Source of the DNA: Candidatus Latescibacterota bacterium | Lineage (GTDB): Bacteria > Latescibacterota > MWCZ01 | DNA: 64,000 bases | Assembly (NCBI GenBank): GCA_022706085.1 | Contig: JAKJDF010000002.1 | Location: forward strand, 134,372-198,371 | Direction: 5' to 3' | Notes under the pieces: generated by a model | The model's input: the letters and a program-made list of their open reading frames with translations, nothing else | Databases searched by the model: none | Told to the model about the DNA's origin: nothing | In this document: positions 1 to 8,847 of the stretch, piece after piece | How positions within the stretch are numbered: the first letter of the stretch is position 1 | How the letters are laid out: the number at the start of each line of letters is the position of its first letter | Position numbers and translations under genes: made by a program

Positions 1-2
1 GC

Positions 3-68
3 GAAAGAAGGTTGCAGGCCGAGCAGGAACTGCAACAGCTTCAGGAGTTGTTAAGGGAAGAAGGCTGA
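3..68 (+). CDS. C-terminal end of an unidentified coiled-coil protein (partial)
   Basis: Only the last 21 codons before a TGA are inside the window. The peptide is rich in Gln, Glu and Leu (for example QAEQELQQLQELL), as expected for a helix or coiled coil. The next gene starts 29 bases later on the same strand, so the two may share a transcript. The visible part is too short to name a family. Confidence 0.5.
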   Translation, partial: ERRLQAEQELQQLQELLREEG

Positions 69-96
69 TCCCCTCAGAACACGGGGGGCGGCGCCA

Positions 97-1431
97 TTGC
101 GCTGGGTAACCCTTCTTTTCTCGGCTGGATTGTTGTTCGGTGCTTGGGTGCCCGGAGGGGCGTCCGAGCACCGTTGTTCTGAGGCAATGGACCGGCTGCG
201 TTCTGCCGGGTATGAGAATCTCGCGTGCGAAACCACCGACTCCAGTGTGGTCGTGTGGTGTGAAAATCGAAGAATCCGGTACCCTGTCGTCTGGATGATC
301 GAGGCGCTGTCCGTTGCGGCGTCCGCGGCTCCGGACGACGTCATGGTGCACGTCGTGGCGGAGCGGCTTGCGATTCCGGTGACCGGGCTGAGCGCGCGGG
401 CGGGTGATATCCGCGCGTGGCTGAACGGAAGCGTCGGGACGGAGGAATTCCGCCGATCGATCCGTGTGGAATTCGCCGGGTCGGAACGTCCACCAGAACG
501 TCACAGCTCTTCGCTGAGAAAAGTGGACCTTGCAATCGGGCCCGGCAGGATTCTCAGCGAGTTCGGCCTTCCGGGCGTGTGGATCCGTGCGAATTTCGAC
601 GTAAGCGCCGAAATCTCGACGGCATTTCTTCCAGGGCTGAATGCGTCGGGGCGCATGTTCTTCCCGGCGTACAACACCGGTGGACCGGTAGACAACGACA
701 GCCGTTACAATGAGCTGCGTCCGGGGTCAATGTTGCTGTCGTATCTCCGCCCGGTGGGCAGGAGTGGATTCCTTTCCTTCTGCGGCGGCATGGTCGAAAT
801 GGCGAACTGGCGGTATGATTCTTATGGTGTGGTCGTTGACGCCAAGCAGTATTCGTCAGATGGAAGCTGGGGGGTCGGTGGGAGCCTGGGTTACGTTGCG
901 CCGGGAAGATACCAGGTTCTGAATGATCGCACTCAGCGTTATCGTTCCTGGATTTTTGTGTGGCCGCTTCACAATACGCCTTACGAGGCGTGGGCGAGTT
1001 ACAGGGTAACCGGATTCGATCTGCGTATGACTGCCCGGTGGGGCAGGTATCTCGTGGGTGACCGCGCGTGGCGGATGGACGTCGAACGGTCATTCGGGGA
1101 AACGAAAATCACGGTTTTCGGTATCAAATCGGACGGGTACTCGGACTACCTGAAGCGGGTAGATCGCCAGAACACGAGGCTTCTCGGCGGGGTGCGAATG
1201 GAGATCCCATTGCCTCCGCGGGAGCGCGGAATGCCGGACAGGTTCCGCGTGACGTCGGCCCCGGCATTCGCATGGTCGTATCGCTACCGAGTGGGTGATG
1301 TTGGAGTGGATCTCGTTACGAGGCAGGCGGTGGAAGATCACGTAGGCGCGTACAACCCGATAACCATTTACAACAATCTCGAGCGCGCGCGAAGTCAGGT
1401 GCGCGCACGGCAACCAGAGGCACGCCAGTGA
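97..1431 (+). CDS. YjbH-like exported envelope protein
   Basis: The 444-aa product starts at TTG with a G-rich ribosome site just upstream. Residues 1-22 look like a signal peptide ending near GGAS. The rest is beta-rich with repeated aromatic strands, a stretch reading FGLPG near residue 155, WRMDVERSFGETKITVFG in the C-terminal third, and an EIPLPP strand. This order resembles the YjbH (DUF940) outer-membrane lipoprotein family tied to exopolysaccharide production, but there is no lipobox Cys here and the usual yjbEFG partners are not visible. The role is inferred from pattern alone. The next gene follows within 30 bases, which suggests co-transcription. Confidence 0.5.
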   Translation: MRWVTLLFSAGLLFGAWVPGGASEHRCSEAMDRLRSAGYENLACETTDSSVVVWCENRRIRYPVVWMIEALSVAASAAPDDVMVHVVAERLAIPVTGLSARAGDIRAWLNGSVGTEEFRRSIRVEFAGSERPPERHSSSLRKVDLAIGPGRILSEFGLPGVWIRANFDVSAEISTAFLPGLNASGRMFFPAYNTGGPVDNDSRYNELRPGSMLLSYLRPVGRSGFLSFCGGMVEMANWRYDSYGVVVDAKQYSSDGSWGVGGSLGYVAPGRYQVLNDRTQRYRSWIFVWPLHNTPYEAWASYRVTGFDLRMTARWGRYLVGDRAWRMDVERSFGETKITVFGIKSDGYSDYLKRVDRQNTRLLGGVRMEIPLPPRERGMPDRFRVTSAPAFAWSYRYRVGDVGVDLVTRQAVEDHVGAYNPITIYNNLERARSQVRARQPEARQ

Positions 1432-1460
1432 AGACGCACCTTTTTTTCGGTGGGGGAACA

Positions 1461-2768
1461 ATGAAACACAGAAACAGATCACTCGTGGTCCTTCTGGGAC
1501 TGTCGCTCGTGGCAATCGGCGCTGGTTGCGGCCGCAGTGTCGTCTCGCGTACCCAGGAGAGCAACTGGGTCGTGCCGCCGCCCGCAACATCTATTGACGT
1601 CACGCTGAACGCCCCGACAGGCGGCGGCGCGGCTGATATCCAGGGAACGCGCGTTGTGCTCATTTCCGGCGGTGCCATTCTGCGGGATACGACGCTTGCC
1701 GCGGTAACAACGGCGCCGTTCAAATTCACGTTCGGGAACCTTCCCGGCGCGGGAACATACCAGGTCGCGATCGTCAAGGCCGGTTACACGATGCAGGTAA
1801 CGACGGCTTCAATTACGGGATCCGCCGTTCCGCAGGTCGCGCTGACACTCCGCAAACTGGAGAACACGAACACGATTTCCGTGGTCAGCGCCACCGTGAC
1901 CAACCCCGCATCGCCGACCACCATTACGGTGACGCAGCCACCCGTTGTGACGGGCACTTACGCGACCGCGGCTCCAGCGCAGGTGACACTTCCGGCGAGT
2001 TCGGGCATAAGCACGATCTCTGTTGCCGCGCAGACCGCATCGGAGGTGCCGCCAATCAGCACGACGCAGTCCGTCGTGAGTGCGGTGCAGATACAGACGG
2101 ACGCGACGACAACAGGCACGGTTGCGGTCAAGTTCCCGCTTCCTCTGAATTCGTCTGAGTTTGCGGCGGCCGCAGGAGGCACCGTGGATGTTCTTCGGCT
2201 GAATCTTACCACGATGACGTGGGTCAAAATTGGAACGGCAACTATCGGTGCTGATGGCACGGCGACGTACAACGTTCCCGGGTTGACCAGCACGAATACG
2301 GTCCTTTCCATAGGCAAAACGCCGTCAATCGCTGCCGCCGTGCAGACTGTCGCCACGTCAACCCTGCTGACGCCGGACCAGGTTGCAAATCTTGTCATGA
2401 GCGGTACAACAACCGTGACTCAGCCCCTGAACGTCTCTGTGGCACTGGGGAAAATGGCACGTGCGAGCGGAACGGCAGAAACCGCCATTGATCCACCCGC
2501 AGGCATGGATCCTGCGTACTGGCAGATGGTGTTGGGAGTGTTGATGGCCCGCCTTCCGGAGCTGGAGAACTACTTCAAAAACGGAACGCAGCAGGCCGAA
2601 TATCCGTTGCCGAACGAACAAGCCACCCTGCAGAAGGATCGAAGGGCGTACACGTTCAACTTTACGTACACCTGGAACAGCGGTGTTTCAAGGACTTTCA
2701 GAATTGTGGTCACCTACGACCACATCAACATCAAGCCGATCGGCCATTCGTCCGGCGTGGGTGGTTGA
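1461..2768 (+). CDS. Secreted or lipoprotein beta-domain protein, function unknown
   Basis: The frame opens at GTG 1428, but ATG 1461 is preferred because GGTGGGGG lies just before it and the N-terminus (MKHRNRSLVVLLGLSLVA) then reads as a clean signal peptide. A Cys at about residue 24 (GAGC) may be a lipidation site, although the -3 residue is not typical. Residues about 45-125 (TSIDVTLNAPTGGG, GTYQVAIVKAGY) resemble a carboxypeptidase-regulatory-like or Ig-like domain. The middle is Thr/Val-rich, and about 220-285 (VDVLRLNLTTMTW) is a further beta domain. I cannot assign a function. It follows the YjbH-like gene in a likely operon and is followed by a hairpin at 2816-2844. Confidence 0.6.
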   Translation: MKHRNRSLVVLLGLSLVAIGAGCGRSVVSRTQESNWVVPPPATSIDVTLNAPTGGGAADIQGTRVVLISGGAILRDTTLAAVTTAPFKFTFGNLPGAGTYQVAIVKAGYTMQVTTASITGSAVPQVALTLRKLENTNTISVVSATVTNPASPTTITVTQPPVVTGTYATAAPAQVTLPASSGISTISVAAQTASEVPPISTTQSVVSAVQIQTDATTTGTVAVKFPLPLNSSEFAAAAGGTVDVLRLNLTTMTWVKIGTATIGADGTATYNVPGLTSTNTVLSIGKTPSIAAAVQTVATSTLLTPDQVANLVMSGTTTVTQPLNVSVALGKMARASGTAETAIDPPAGMDPAYWQMVLGVLMARLPELENYFKNGTQQAEYPLPNEQATLQKDRRAYTFNFTYTWNSGVSRTFRIVVTYDHINIKPIGHSSGVGG

Positions 2769-2815
2769 TTCGGACTGAAATGACCCGTGATCGGTGTTGG
2801 TTGATCTATCACCCG

Positions 2816-2852
2816 CGAGCGAGCTGCCCCCACCGGCTCGCTCGTGTTGTTT
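2816..2852 (+). terminator. Hairpin between the beta-domain protein gene and ssb
   Basis: CGAGCGAGC (2816-2824) pairs perfectly with GCTCGCTCG (2836-2844) over an 11-base loop, and a weak T-rich tract (TGTTGTTT) follows. It lies 48 bases past the upstream stop and just before the ssb ribosome site, so it may end the upstream transcript or sit in the ssb leader. Confidence 0.5.
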
Positions 2853-2878
2853 CACCGCCAACCATCTGAGGAGGCCCC

Positions 2879-3370
2879 ATGGCAAGTGTGAACAAAGTGA
2901 TTCTCATCGGGAACCTCGGCAAGGATCCAGTGGTCGACCAGACGCCCTCGGGGACCCCACGATGCCGCTTCTCCCTCGCGACCTCGGAGAACTTCACGGA
3001 CCGGGAAGGCAAAAAACAGGAACGGACCGAGTGGCACAACATCCTGATCTGGGGAAAACTGGCGGAGGTTGCGGGTCAGTATTTGCGAAAAGGCAGGCCG
3101 GTGTATCTCGAGGGCAGGATTGCGTACAGGAGCTACGAGGACCAGGAGGGCAACAAAAAGAACTTCACCGAAATCGTGGTCACCTCCATGCAGCTTCTTG
3201 GATCGCGCTCTGACCAATCAGGGTACGACAGCGACGTTCCGCCGCCGGAGGAGCCGCTCTCCTCGGCAACCAGCACGCCGCGGCGGGGGGCGCCACCGCG
3301 GAGGCAGAAGGAAAACGGGATTGAGTTGCCGGAGGATATGTCCGCCGAGGACGAGGATCTCCCTTTCTGA
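2879..3370 (+). CDS. ssb: Single-stranded DNA-binding protein SSB
   Basis: This 163-aa protein has the full bacterial SSB layout. An N-terminal OB fold starts MASVNKVILIGNLGKDP and contains the RTEWHNILIWGKLAEVAGQYL and YLEGRIAYRSYED segments. A low-complexity linker follows, and the acidic C-terminal tip ends EDEDLPF, the docking site for replication and repair partners. It coats ssDNA as a tetramer during replication, recombination and repair. The start is fixed by GAGGAGG just upstream of ATG. A hairpin with a T-run follows the stop. Confidence 0.97.
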   Translation: MASVNKVILIGNLGKDPVVDQTPSGTPRCRFSLATSENFTDREGKKQERTEWHNILIWGKLAEVAGQYLRKGRPVYLEGRIAYRSYEDQEGNKKNFTEIVVTSMQLLGSRSDQSGYDSDVPPPEEPLSSATSTPRRGAPPRRQKENGIELPEDMSAEDEDLPF

Positions 3371-3387
3371 GTTGCGAACCACTGACT

Positions 3388-3430
3388 GAGAGCGTCTCTT
3401 CTATGTTGAGGGGGCGCTCTCCTCGTTTTT
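3388..3430 (+). terminator. Rho-independent terminator of ssb
   Basis: GAGAGCG (3388-3394) pairs with CGCTCTC (3415-3421) and is followed by CTCGTTTTT. It starts 18 bases after the ssb stop and overlaps the 3' end of the convergent acyltransferase gene. Confidence 0.7.
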
Positions 3431-3880
3431 GCCGGTTCCGTTCCGGATTTCCCGAATTACGCGTGCCGGGTTGCCCGCGATTACCACGCGATCGGGAAAA
3501 TCGTGTGTAACCACCGCCCCCGCTCCCACTACCACGCCGTCGCCCAGAGTTACCCCGGGCAATATGACGGCATTCATCCCGATCCAGCAGTCTTTCCCGA
3601 TCCTGATCGGTGGTCCCGGCAGGTGCCGCGTGTTGTCGGTCGGATCATGGTTGGCACTGATCAGGCCGACTCCCGGACCGATATTGGTGTTGTCACCAAC
3701 GTAGATGCCGTTCGCCGCCTGAATGTAGCAGCAGGGAGAATCTCCGGGGAACGTGTTCTTGCCACGCACAACCCGTTCCGGATTCACCACCCGCGAGGTG
3801 AAGTGCACCCGCCAGGGCACATGTCCGTTGATGCGCAGAATCCTTTGCGCGATGAACCCTATCACATCGTCCCGCGTCAT
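3401..3880 (-). CDS. Hexapeptide-repeat O-acetyltransferase (maltose/galactoside acetyltransferase type)
   Basis: The 159-aa product is a left-handed beta-helix acyltransferase. It has the repeats IYVGDNTNIGPGVGLIS, the catalytic-region ANHDPTD, then IRIGKDCWIGMNAVILPGVTLGDGVVVGAGAVVTHDFPD and AGNPARVIREI. Such enzymes move acetyl or succinyl groups from CoA donors onto sugars, often in surface polysaccharide synthesis. ATG 3880 gives a start matching the conserved VPWRVHFTSRV region. The frame stays open to 4186, but that part overlaps hisB antisense and does not read like protein. The ribosome site is weak, so the exact N-terminus is uncertain. It converges on ssb. Confidence 0.85.
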   Translation of the reverse strand: MTRDDVIGFIAQRILRINGHVPWRVHFTSRVVNPERVVRGKNTFPGDSPCCYIQAANGIYVGDNTNIGPGVGLISANHDPTDNTRHLPGPPIRIGKDCWIGMNAVILPGVTLGDGVVVGAGAVVTHDFPDRVVIAGNPARVIREIRNGTGKNEESAPST

Positions 3881-4045
3881 TCCCGAGCACCAGCTGAATG
3901 TTGTTGCCCCTGCCCGTGGCGTTTGGGTACTTTCCGAGTAGTCGCCGCAGGGGGATTTCCGTAATGATTGTACGCGCCGGCGGCGGCAAAACCCAGTCGG
4001 TTTCGCCGGAGATTGAACGGAAGACATAAGGATGAGGTTACAGGT

Positions 4046-4636
4046 ATGGCACGTTCTGCTGAGGTACATCGTTCCACGAAGGAAACGAATGTCCGCATTG
4101 TGCTTTCGCTCGAGGGCGACGGCGTGTTCCACGGAAGCACCTCCATCGGCTTTTTCGACCACATGTTGACCCTTTTCGCGAGACACGGCGGCATGAGTCT
4201 ATCCGTCGACTGCAAAGGTGACACCCAGGTAGATGGACACCATACCGTCGAGGATGTGGGGATTGTGCTCGGGACCGCAATCGCGCAGGCACTGGGTGAA
4301 AAGCGAGGCATACGACGCTACGCTGCGGCGTTCGTTCCGATGGATGAGTCGCTGGCGCGCGTGGTGATTGATCTTTCCGGGCGTCCTTACTGCGTGATCG
4401 GCGCCGAACTCACGCCTGCGAAGATTGGCGATTTCGACGTGGAGCTTGCGTGGGAGTTTTTCCGTGCCCTGTCTGTCCACGCCAAGTGCAACCTTCACAT
4501 GGACCTCCTGAGGGCAGGAAACGCCCATCATGCGGTGGAGGCGTGTTTCAAAGCAGCGGCACGGGCATTTTCGGAGGCATGGAGCGTTGTTGGCGGCGAA
4601 TCCGGTGAGATCCCTTCCACGAAAGGCGTTCTCTGA
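4046..4636 (+). CDS. hisB: Imidazoleglycerol-phosphate dehydratase HisB
   Basis: The 196-aa product matches the usual length of monofunctional HisB. It carries the paired metal-binding motifs FFDHMLTLFARHGG and DGHHTVEDVGIVLG in the first half and their pseudo-repeat SVHAKCNLHM plus NAHHAVEACFKAAARA in the second. The enzyme dehydrates imidazole-glycerol phosphate, a step in histidine synthesis, using Mn. ATG 4046 is chosen because GAGG precedes it and family length fits. No other classical his gene lies nearby. Its stop shares one base with the start of the glycosyltransferase gene, so it heads a translationally coupled run of unrelated function. Confidence 0.96.
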   Translation: MARSAEVHRSTKETNVRIVLSLEGDGVFHGSTSIGFFDHMLTLFARHGGMSLSVDCKGDTQVDGHHTVEDVGIVLGTAIAQALGEKRGIRRYAAAFVPMDESLARVVIDLSGRPYCVIGAELTPAKIGDFDVELAWEFFRALSVHAKCNLHMDLLRAGNAHHAVEACFKAAARAFSEAWSVVGGESGEIPSTKGVL

Positions 4637-5688
4637 TGGCCGATCTCCCGGAGACGGTGCGCGTATCGCTTGTCATCGTCACCTACAATCGTGCGGACGA
4701 ACTGCTTCGCCTCCTTCAGTCGCTTCAGAACGACCTCGCCAGCCCGAACGTCGAACTGATCCTGGTGGACGACGGATCTACCGACGGCACACTTGAACGC
4801 GTCTCCCACCTCCTTGCACCGGTTGGCGAGCGCGCCACCGTGCTGCGGCAGGCCAATTCCGGACCCGGAATCGGGCGCAACCGCGGCATACTGCACGCAT
4901 CAGGACAGATCGTCGTTTTCGTTGATACTGACTGCGTTGTCCATCCGGGGTGGCTTTCCGCTCTCGTGGAACCGTTTTCGGATCCGAAAATCGGCGCGGT
5001 CGGCGGACCGGACAGAAGCCAACCAGACGACCCCCTTTTCACGAAGCTGATAGACTACCTGATGACGTCCTTTCTGACCACCGGTGGCATTCGAGGGGCG
5101 AAGAAGACGCACGGTGGATCCTATCATCCACGCTCGTTCAACATGGCAGTCCGCCGTGAAGCCGCGATTTCGGCGGAAGGATTCCCTACCATCTGGTACG
5201 GCGAAGACATCCTTTTCAGCCGGCGCATTGCACGGGCAGGCTGGCGACTTGCGTTTTCGTCCGAAGCGTGGGTGTATCACCGTCGCCGAACCACCGTCCG
5301 CGCGTGGGCCCGTCAGCTCTTCCGTATGGGAAGGGCCCGCTGGTGGATGGGACGCCATGATCGAGGCCTTCTCGAGCCGCTTTATGTTGTCCCACTGCTC
5401 GAATGCTCCGCTCTCGCACTCGCGGTTGGGGCGGCAGTGATTTCGGGGAACATCGGGCCTGTCACCGGATCGTTTTTCGGCGTCGTCGTTGCGTACGGCG
5501 CGGCGCTTGGCGCAGATGCCGCCCGCCGCACACGGCACCCGGCGGCGTTTTTCGCGGCTCCTCTTCTGTTTGCCCTCCGGGAAGCCTCCTACGCTGCGGG
5601 CTCGATCGCGGGGATTTTTTCGAAAATCCCCGATCTCACCGGCGCGCTTCCACGCATGGCTGCGGAGACGCGGGAGACAGACGCATGA
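4636..5688 (+). CDS. Family 2 glycosyltransferase with C-terminal membrane segments
   Basis: This 350-aa GT-A enzyme shows VIVTYNRADELLRLLQSL at the start, ILVDDGSTDGT, the DxD-type VFVDTDCVVHPGW near residue 98, and YGEDILFSRRIARAGW as the catalytic ED region. It transfers sugar from an NDP-sugar. After about residue 250 come two or three hydrophobic stretches (CSALALAVGAAVISG and VVVAYGAALGA) that likely anchor it in the inner membrane. It overlaps hisB by one base and the next gene by four (ATGA). Acceptor and sugar are unknown. Confidence 0.9.
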   Translation: MADLPETVRVSLVIVTYNRADELLRLLQSLQNDLASPNVELILVDDGSTDGTLERVSHLLAPVGERATVLRQANSGPGIGRNRGILHASGQIVVFVDTDCVVHPGWLSALVEPFSDPKIGAVGGPDRSQPDDPLFTKLIDYLMTSFLTTGGIRGAKKTHGGSYHPRSFNMAVRREAAISAEGFPTIWYGEDILFSRRIARAGWRLAFSSEAWVYHRRRTTVRAWARQLFRMGRARWWMGRHDRGLLEPLYVVPLLECSALALAVGAAVISGNIGPVTGSFFGVVVAYGAALGADAARRTRHPAAFFAAPLLFALREASYAAGSIAGIFSKIPDLTGALPRMAAETRETDA

Positions 5689-7697
5689 AGCCTCGATACC
5701 ACCTTCGTTTCCAGGTCGCTCCGGGGCCGAACCTCGTCGCAGACTCGCAGATTCTGGCGGATTTCTGCAATCAGCACAATGTTGAAGAGGCGGTGTTGTT
5801 TGTCGCGGCCGAGGAATTGAACAACGGGTTGCTCTCGGAGGCAGAGGAAGCGCAGTGGTTCGACACCATCCGAACTGCAAAGCAGATTCTCGAAAACGCG
5901 GGTATTGTGGTGAGCCTCAATCCGTGGATGACGGTTCTGCACACTGACCGGGGTCGCCACTTCCCGCAGGATCGGACCTTCGCGCCGATGGTATCTCCCG
6001 AAGGGGAAGTCAGTACCGCCTGTGCGTCCTTTGCCGACCCGGCCTGGCGGGACTACATCAAGCATCTCTACAGCCGCTTCGCCAGCCTCGGATTTCGCGT
6101 ACTCTGGGTGGAAGATGACTTTCGGTTCCACAACCACGCGCCCCTTACATGGGGAGGAGGATTTGAGCAACCTGTCATCGAGCGTTTTGCGGCGAAGGTT
6201 GGCAAACCCGTGACACGAGAAGAGATCGTGAAGGCGATTCTTGCGCCGGGGAAACCCCATCCGTGGCGGGCGGTCTGGATGGAAACCTGGCGGGAGATCC
6301 ATCTAGAAACCGCACGCATCATCGCAAAGGCAGTCGCGGATTCCTCCCCTGTTCACAGCGCGGTCGGCCTCATGAGCTCTCACCCCAGCTCGCACAGCAC
6401 CGAAGGCCGCGATTGGAAAGCCCTTTTCGAAGCATTCACGGTGTCGGGTCGCGTCGCGCACCGGCCTCATTTCGCGCCGTACAGTGAAGCAACGGGAAAA
6501 ACGCGTGACTGGTCCTTCATGATGCTGGACGTCCAGCGCAATTTCCGCCCCCCGCAGAGCGAGGTCGCCCCGGAAATCGAAAACTTCCCGTTCACTCGAT
6601 GGTCCAAGAGCGACGTTCAGACATGGTCCGAGATGGTGCTTTGTCAGTTTTTTGCGTCGGATGCGCTGCTGCTTGATCTATTCCCGTTCACGGGCAATTC
6701 CGCCAACAGGGAACCGGAAATCGGGGAGCTGCTCGATCGCAGCTGTCCGGCGCTCGAGTGGATCGCTTCGCGTTTTTCGAAAGACATGCAGACCGAAGGA
6801 ATCGGCACCGTATGGAAGGAAGATGCACACGCGCATGTCCGGACGACTCGCGGGATCTCCATGTCCGAATTGAATGCGGATCCATTCGTTGCCGGCAGTT
6901 TCCTGCTTCCCTACGGCGTCACGGTTGCGATGAGAGAACAACCGGTGACAGCGCTCATGGGGAACGCGGTCTGGGCACTGTCCGACGAAGAAATCGAAGG
7001 GGTGCTTGCGGGTGGAACGCTGGTGGATGGAGAGGCTCTCGACATTCTCACCCGGCGGGGATTCGCGGAGTTGCTAGGGGTGGTGTTTTCTGGATGGGAA
7101 GAGCGTGACCACAGCCTCTATTCCATCGAGGAAGTGGTCTCCCCCCGCGCCGGTACCGATGTCGGGCTGGTGTTCAACACGAATGTGGTACCGCGGGTTG
7201 CCAGAGTGGACGCGATGCCGGGGGCGGAGGAATGGACCCGGATCATTACGCCCGCACGTCAGCGGGTCGGGGCCGGCATTGTGGCCTTCGAGAACAGACT
7301 TGGCGCACGCGTGATAACATACGCAACGCCCGGACCAGCATGCCTCCCGAGGAGTTTTCAACGGCAATGGATCGTCCACCGGGCGGCAAGATTTGTCTCG
7401 AGGGATACTCCACTCACGCTAGTCACGGGCGGCGCATACTTGATGCCCCTTCACCTCAACAGCGGAGGGATCCACCGGGTCGTGGTGTACAACGGTTCGC
7501 CGGACCCTGCGCGACCTGTAGTGTGGGATAGCCGGACCGGCGTGCGGCCGCCCCGCGTCACATTGCTGGCTCCGCTTTGCGATCCCGTCGCGGCAGAGGC
7601 GATCCCCCTCTGCGGGCCGTCCGGAGAGACCGGGTACGAGTGTTCGAGCAGCCTCCCTTACCACGGCTACGCGGTCTTCGAGTGGGATGACCCGTAA
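5685..7697 (+). CDS. Glycoside-hydrolase-like protein (GH42-type barrel), cytoplasmic
   Basis: The 670-aa product has no signal peptide. ATG 5685 overlaps the glycosyltransferase stop, and sequence upstream in this frame is antisense-like. Residues about 10-420 look like a TIM barrel of the beta-galactosidase/GH42 class: strands such as EAVLFVAAEELNNG, GIVVSLNPWMTVLHT and FRVLWVEDDFRFHNH, with a plausible acid pair in the WVEDDFR region. The latter half (GVTVAMREQPVTALMGNAVW, GTLVDGEALDILTRRGFAELLGV) resembles the GATase-like trimerization domain of GH42 enzymes, and a beta-rich C-terminus follows. Substrate is not predictable. The operon context with a glycosyltransferase and an esterase supports carbohydrate work. 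Confidence 0.6.
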   Translation: MKPRYHLRFQVAPGPNLVADSQILADFCNQHNVEEAVLFVAAEELNNGLLSEAEEAQWFDTIRTAKQILENAGIVVSLNPWMTVLHTDRGRHFPQDRTFAPMVSPEGEVSTACASFADPAWRDYIKHLYSRFASLGFRVLWVEDDFRFHNHAPLTWGGGFEQPVIERFAAKVGKPVTREEIVKAILAPGKPHPWRAVWMETWREIHLETARIIAKAVADSSPVHSAVGLMSSHPSSHSTEGRDWKALFEAFTVSGRVAHRPHFAPYSEATGKTRDWSFMMLDVQRNFRPPQSEVAPEIENFPFTRWSKSDVQTWSEMVLCQFFASDALLLDLFPFTGNSANREPEIGELLDRSCPALEWIASRFSKDMQTEGIGTVWKEDAHAHVRTTRGISMSELNADPFVAGSFLLPYGVTVAMREQPVTALMGNAVWALSDEEIEGVLAGGTLVDGEALDILTRRGFAELLGVVFSGWEERDHSLYSIEEVVSPRAGTDVGLVFNTNVVPRVARVDAMPGAEEWTRIITPARQRVGAGIVAFENRLGARVITYATPGPACLPRSFQRQWIVHRAARFVSRDTPLTLVTGGAYLMPLHLNSGGIHRVVVYNGSPDPARPVVWDSRTGVRPPRVTLLAPLCDPVAAEAIPLCGPSGETGYECSSSLPYHGYAVFEWDDP

Positions 7698-7710
7698 GGA
7701 GAGAGCGCGA

Positions 7711-8760
7711 ATGAAGGAAGGGTTGCTGCTTTCCGATCTTCTGACGCACAGAGGGCGCCCCGTCACCTCCCAGAGCGACTGGAAGGCCAAGACCGAGGAC
7801 ATTCGTGCACGTATCCTGAGCGTCCTCGGGACGGCCCCTGCCGGAACTCCCGATCTGGATCCCGAAGTCCTTGAGGAAGTCCGCGAGGACGGGTACGTGC
7901 GCAGACTGGTGAGGTACACTTCGGAACCTGACGAGCGCGTTCCCGCGTACGTCCTTATCCCGGAAGGCCAGAAAGCCCCTGCGCCTGCGGCGCTATGCCT
8001 GCACCAGACCATCGCTGAAGGGAAACGCGAGACCGTCGGGCTGCTGCAGGACACGCACAGAGCATATGCGCTCCACCTTGTTCGCAGGGGATACGTGTGC
8101 ATTGCACCGGACCACCTTGCCGCGGGCGAGAGGATCCCACCCGGTCTCGACGCGTACGACACTTCGGCGTTCTACCAGCGGCATCCACACTGGTCGGCGG
8201 TGGGGAAGGCAATATGGGATGCGCGCCGGGCGGTGGACTACCTGACCACGCTTCCAGAAGTAGATCCCACGCGGATAGGCGTGATCGGACATTCACTCGG
8301 GGGGCATGGCGCTGCTTTTGCCGCGGCATTCGACGAACGTTTGAACGCGTGTGTGTCCAACTGCGGAGTGTCGACGTTCTCAGGAAGCCCCAATCCTCTC
8401 GCCTGGGCTCGCGATCGCTGGTACGTGTACTTCCCCGCGCTGCGACCCGTTTTTCTCGAAAACCGCCGTCCCCCGTTCGATATGCACGAATTCGCGGCGC
8501 TTATCGCGCCGCGTGCCTTCCTGACCATCAGTTCCCTGACTGACGAAAGCATGCCGGTAAATCCGGATGCACTTCAAGAGTTCGCCGCTCAGCTTTCACG
8601 GCTCTACCAGTTTATTGGCGCGCGAGGCAAGTTCGCGTGGTTCTACCACGACAGAGGGCATTCGTATCCGCCAGAAGCACGTGCACTGGCCTACAAATGG
8701 CTCGACGAAATGCTGGGGCTGCGCCGTGGCGAGGCATGCGACGGACACCCGCCCAAATGA
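7711..8760 (+). CDS. Alpha/beta hydrolase, dienelactone hydrolase or acetyl-xylan-esterase-like
   Basis: The 349-aa protein contains the nucleophile elbow GHSLGG in RIGVIGHSLGGHGAA, a likely catalytic His in WFYHDRGHSYPPEA near the C-terminus, and an Asp in the SLTDESMPVNPDA loop. The N-terminal region EPDERVPAYVLIPEGQ resembles the peptidase S9/AXE-like hydrolases that deacylate sugars or peptides. ATG 7711 is preferred to 7687 because AAGGAG sits nine bases before it. It lies 13 bases after the GH-like gene, so it is probably the last gene of the hisB-GT-GH run. No signal peptide is visible. Confidence 0.85.
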   Translation: MKEGLLLSDLLTHRGRPVTSQSDWKAKTEDIRARILSVLGTAPAGTPDLDPEVLEEVREDGYVRRLVRYTSEPDERVPAYVLIPEGQKAPAPAALCLHQTIAEGKRETVGLLQDTHRAYALHLVRRGYVCIAPDHLAAGERIPPGLDAYDTSAFYQRHPHWSAVGKAIWDARRAVDYLTTLPEVDPTRIGVIGHSLGGHGAAFAAAFDERLNACVSNCGVSTFSGSPNPLAWARDRWYVYFPALRPVFLENRRPPFDMHEFAALIAPRAFLTISSLTDESMPVNPDALQEFAAQLSRLYQFIGARGKFAWFYHDRGHSYPPEARALAYKWLDEMLGLRRGEACDGHPPK

Positions 8761-8847
8761 TCTTGCGACCTGCTTCCCCGGCGTTGCCGCCGCGTTGCGG
8801 TGTTTCTGTTGCGATACGCGCAGGGCGTTTCCCCGACTCGGCTTACG

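Noticed and set aside
3693-3989. Possible N-terminal part of the acyltransferase in another frame (reads ...LRRLLGKYPNATG...)
   Set aside because: It would require a frameshift and there is no family match for it; the in-frame start at 3880 already covers the conserved core.
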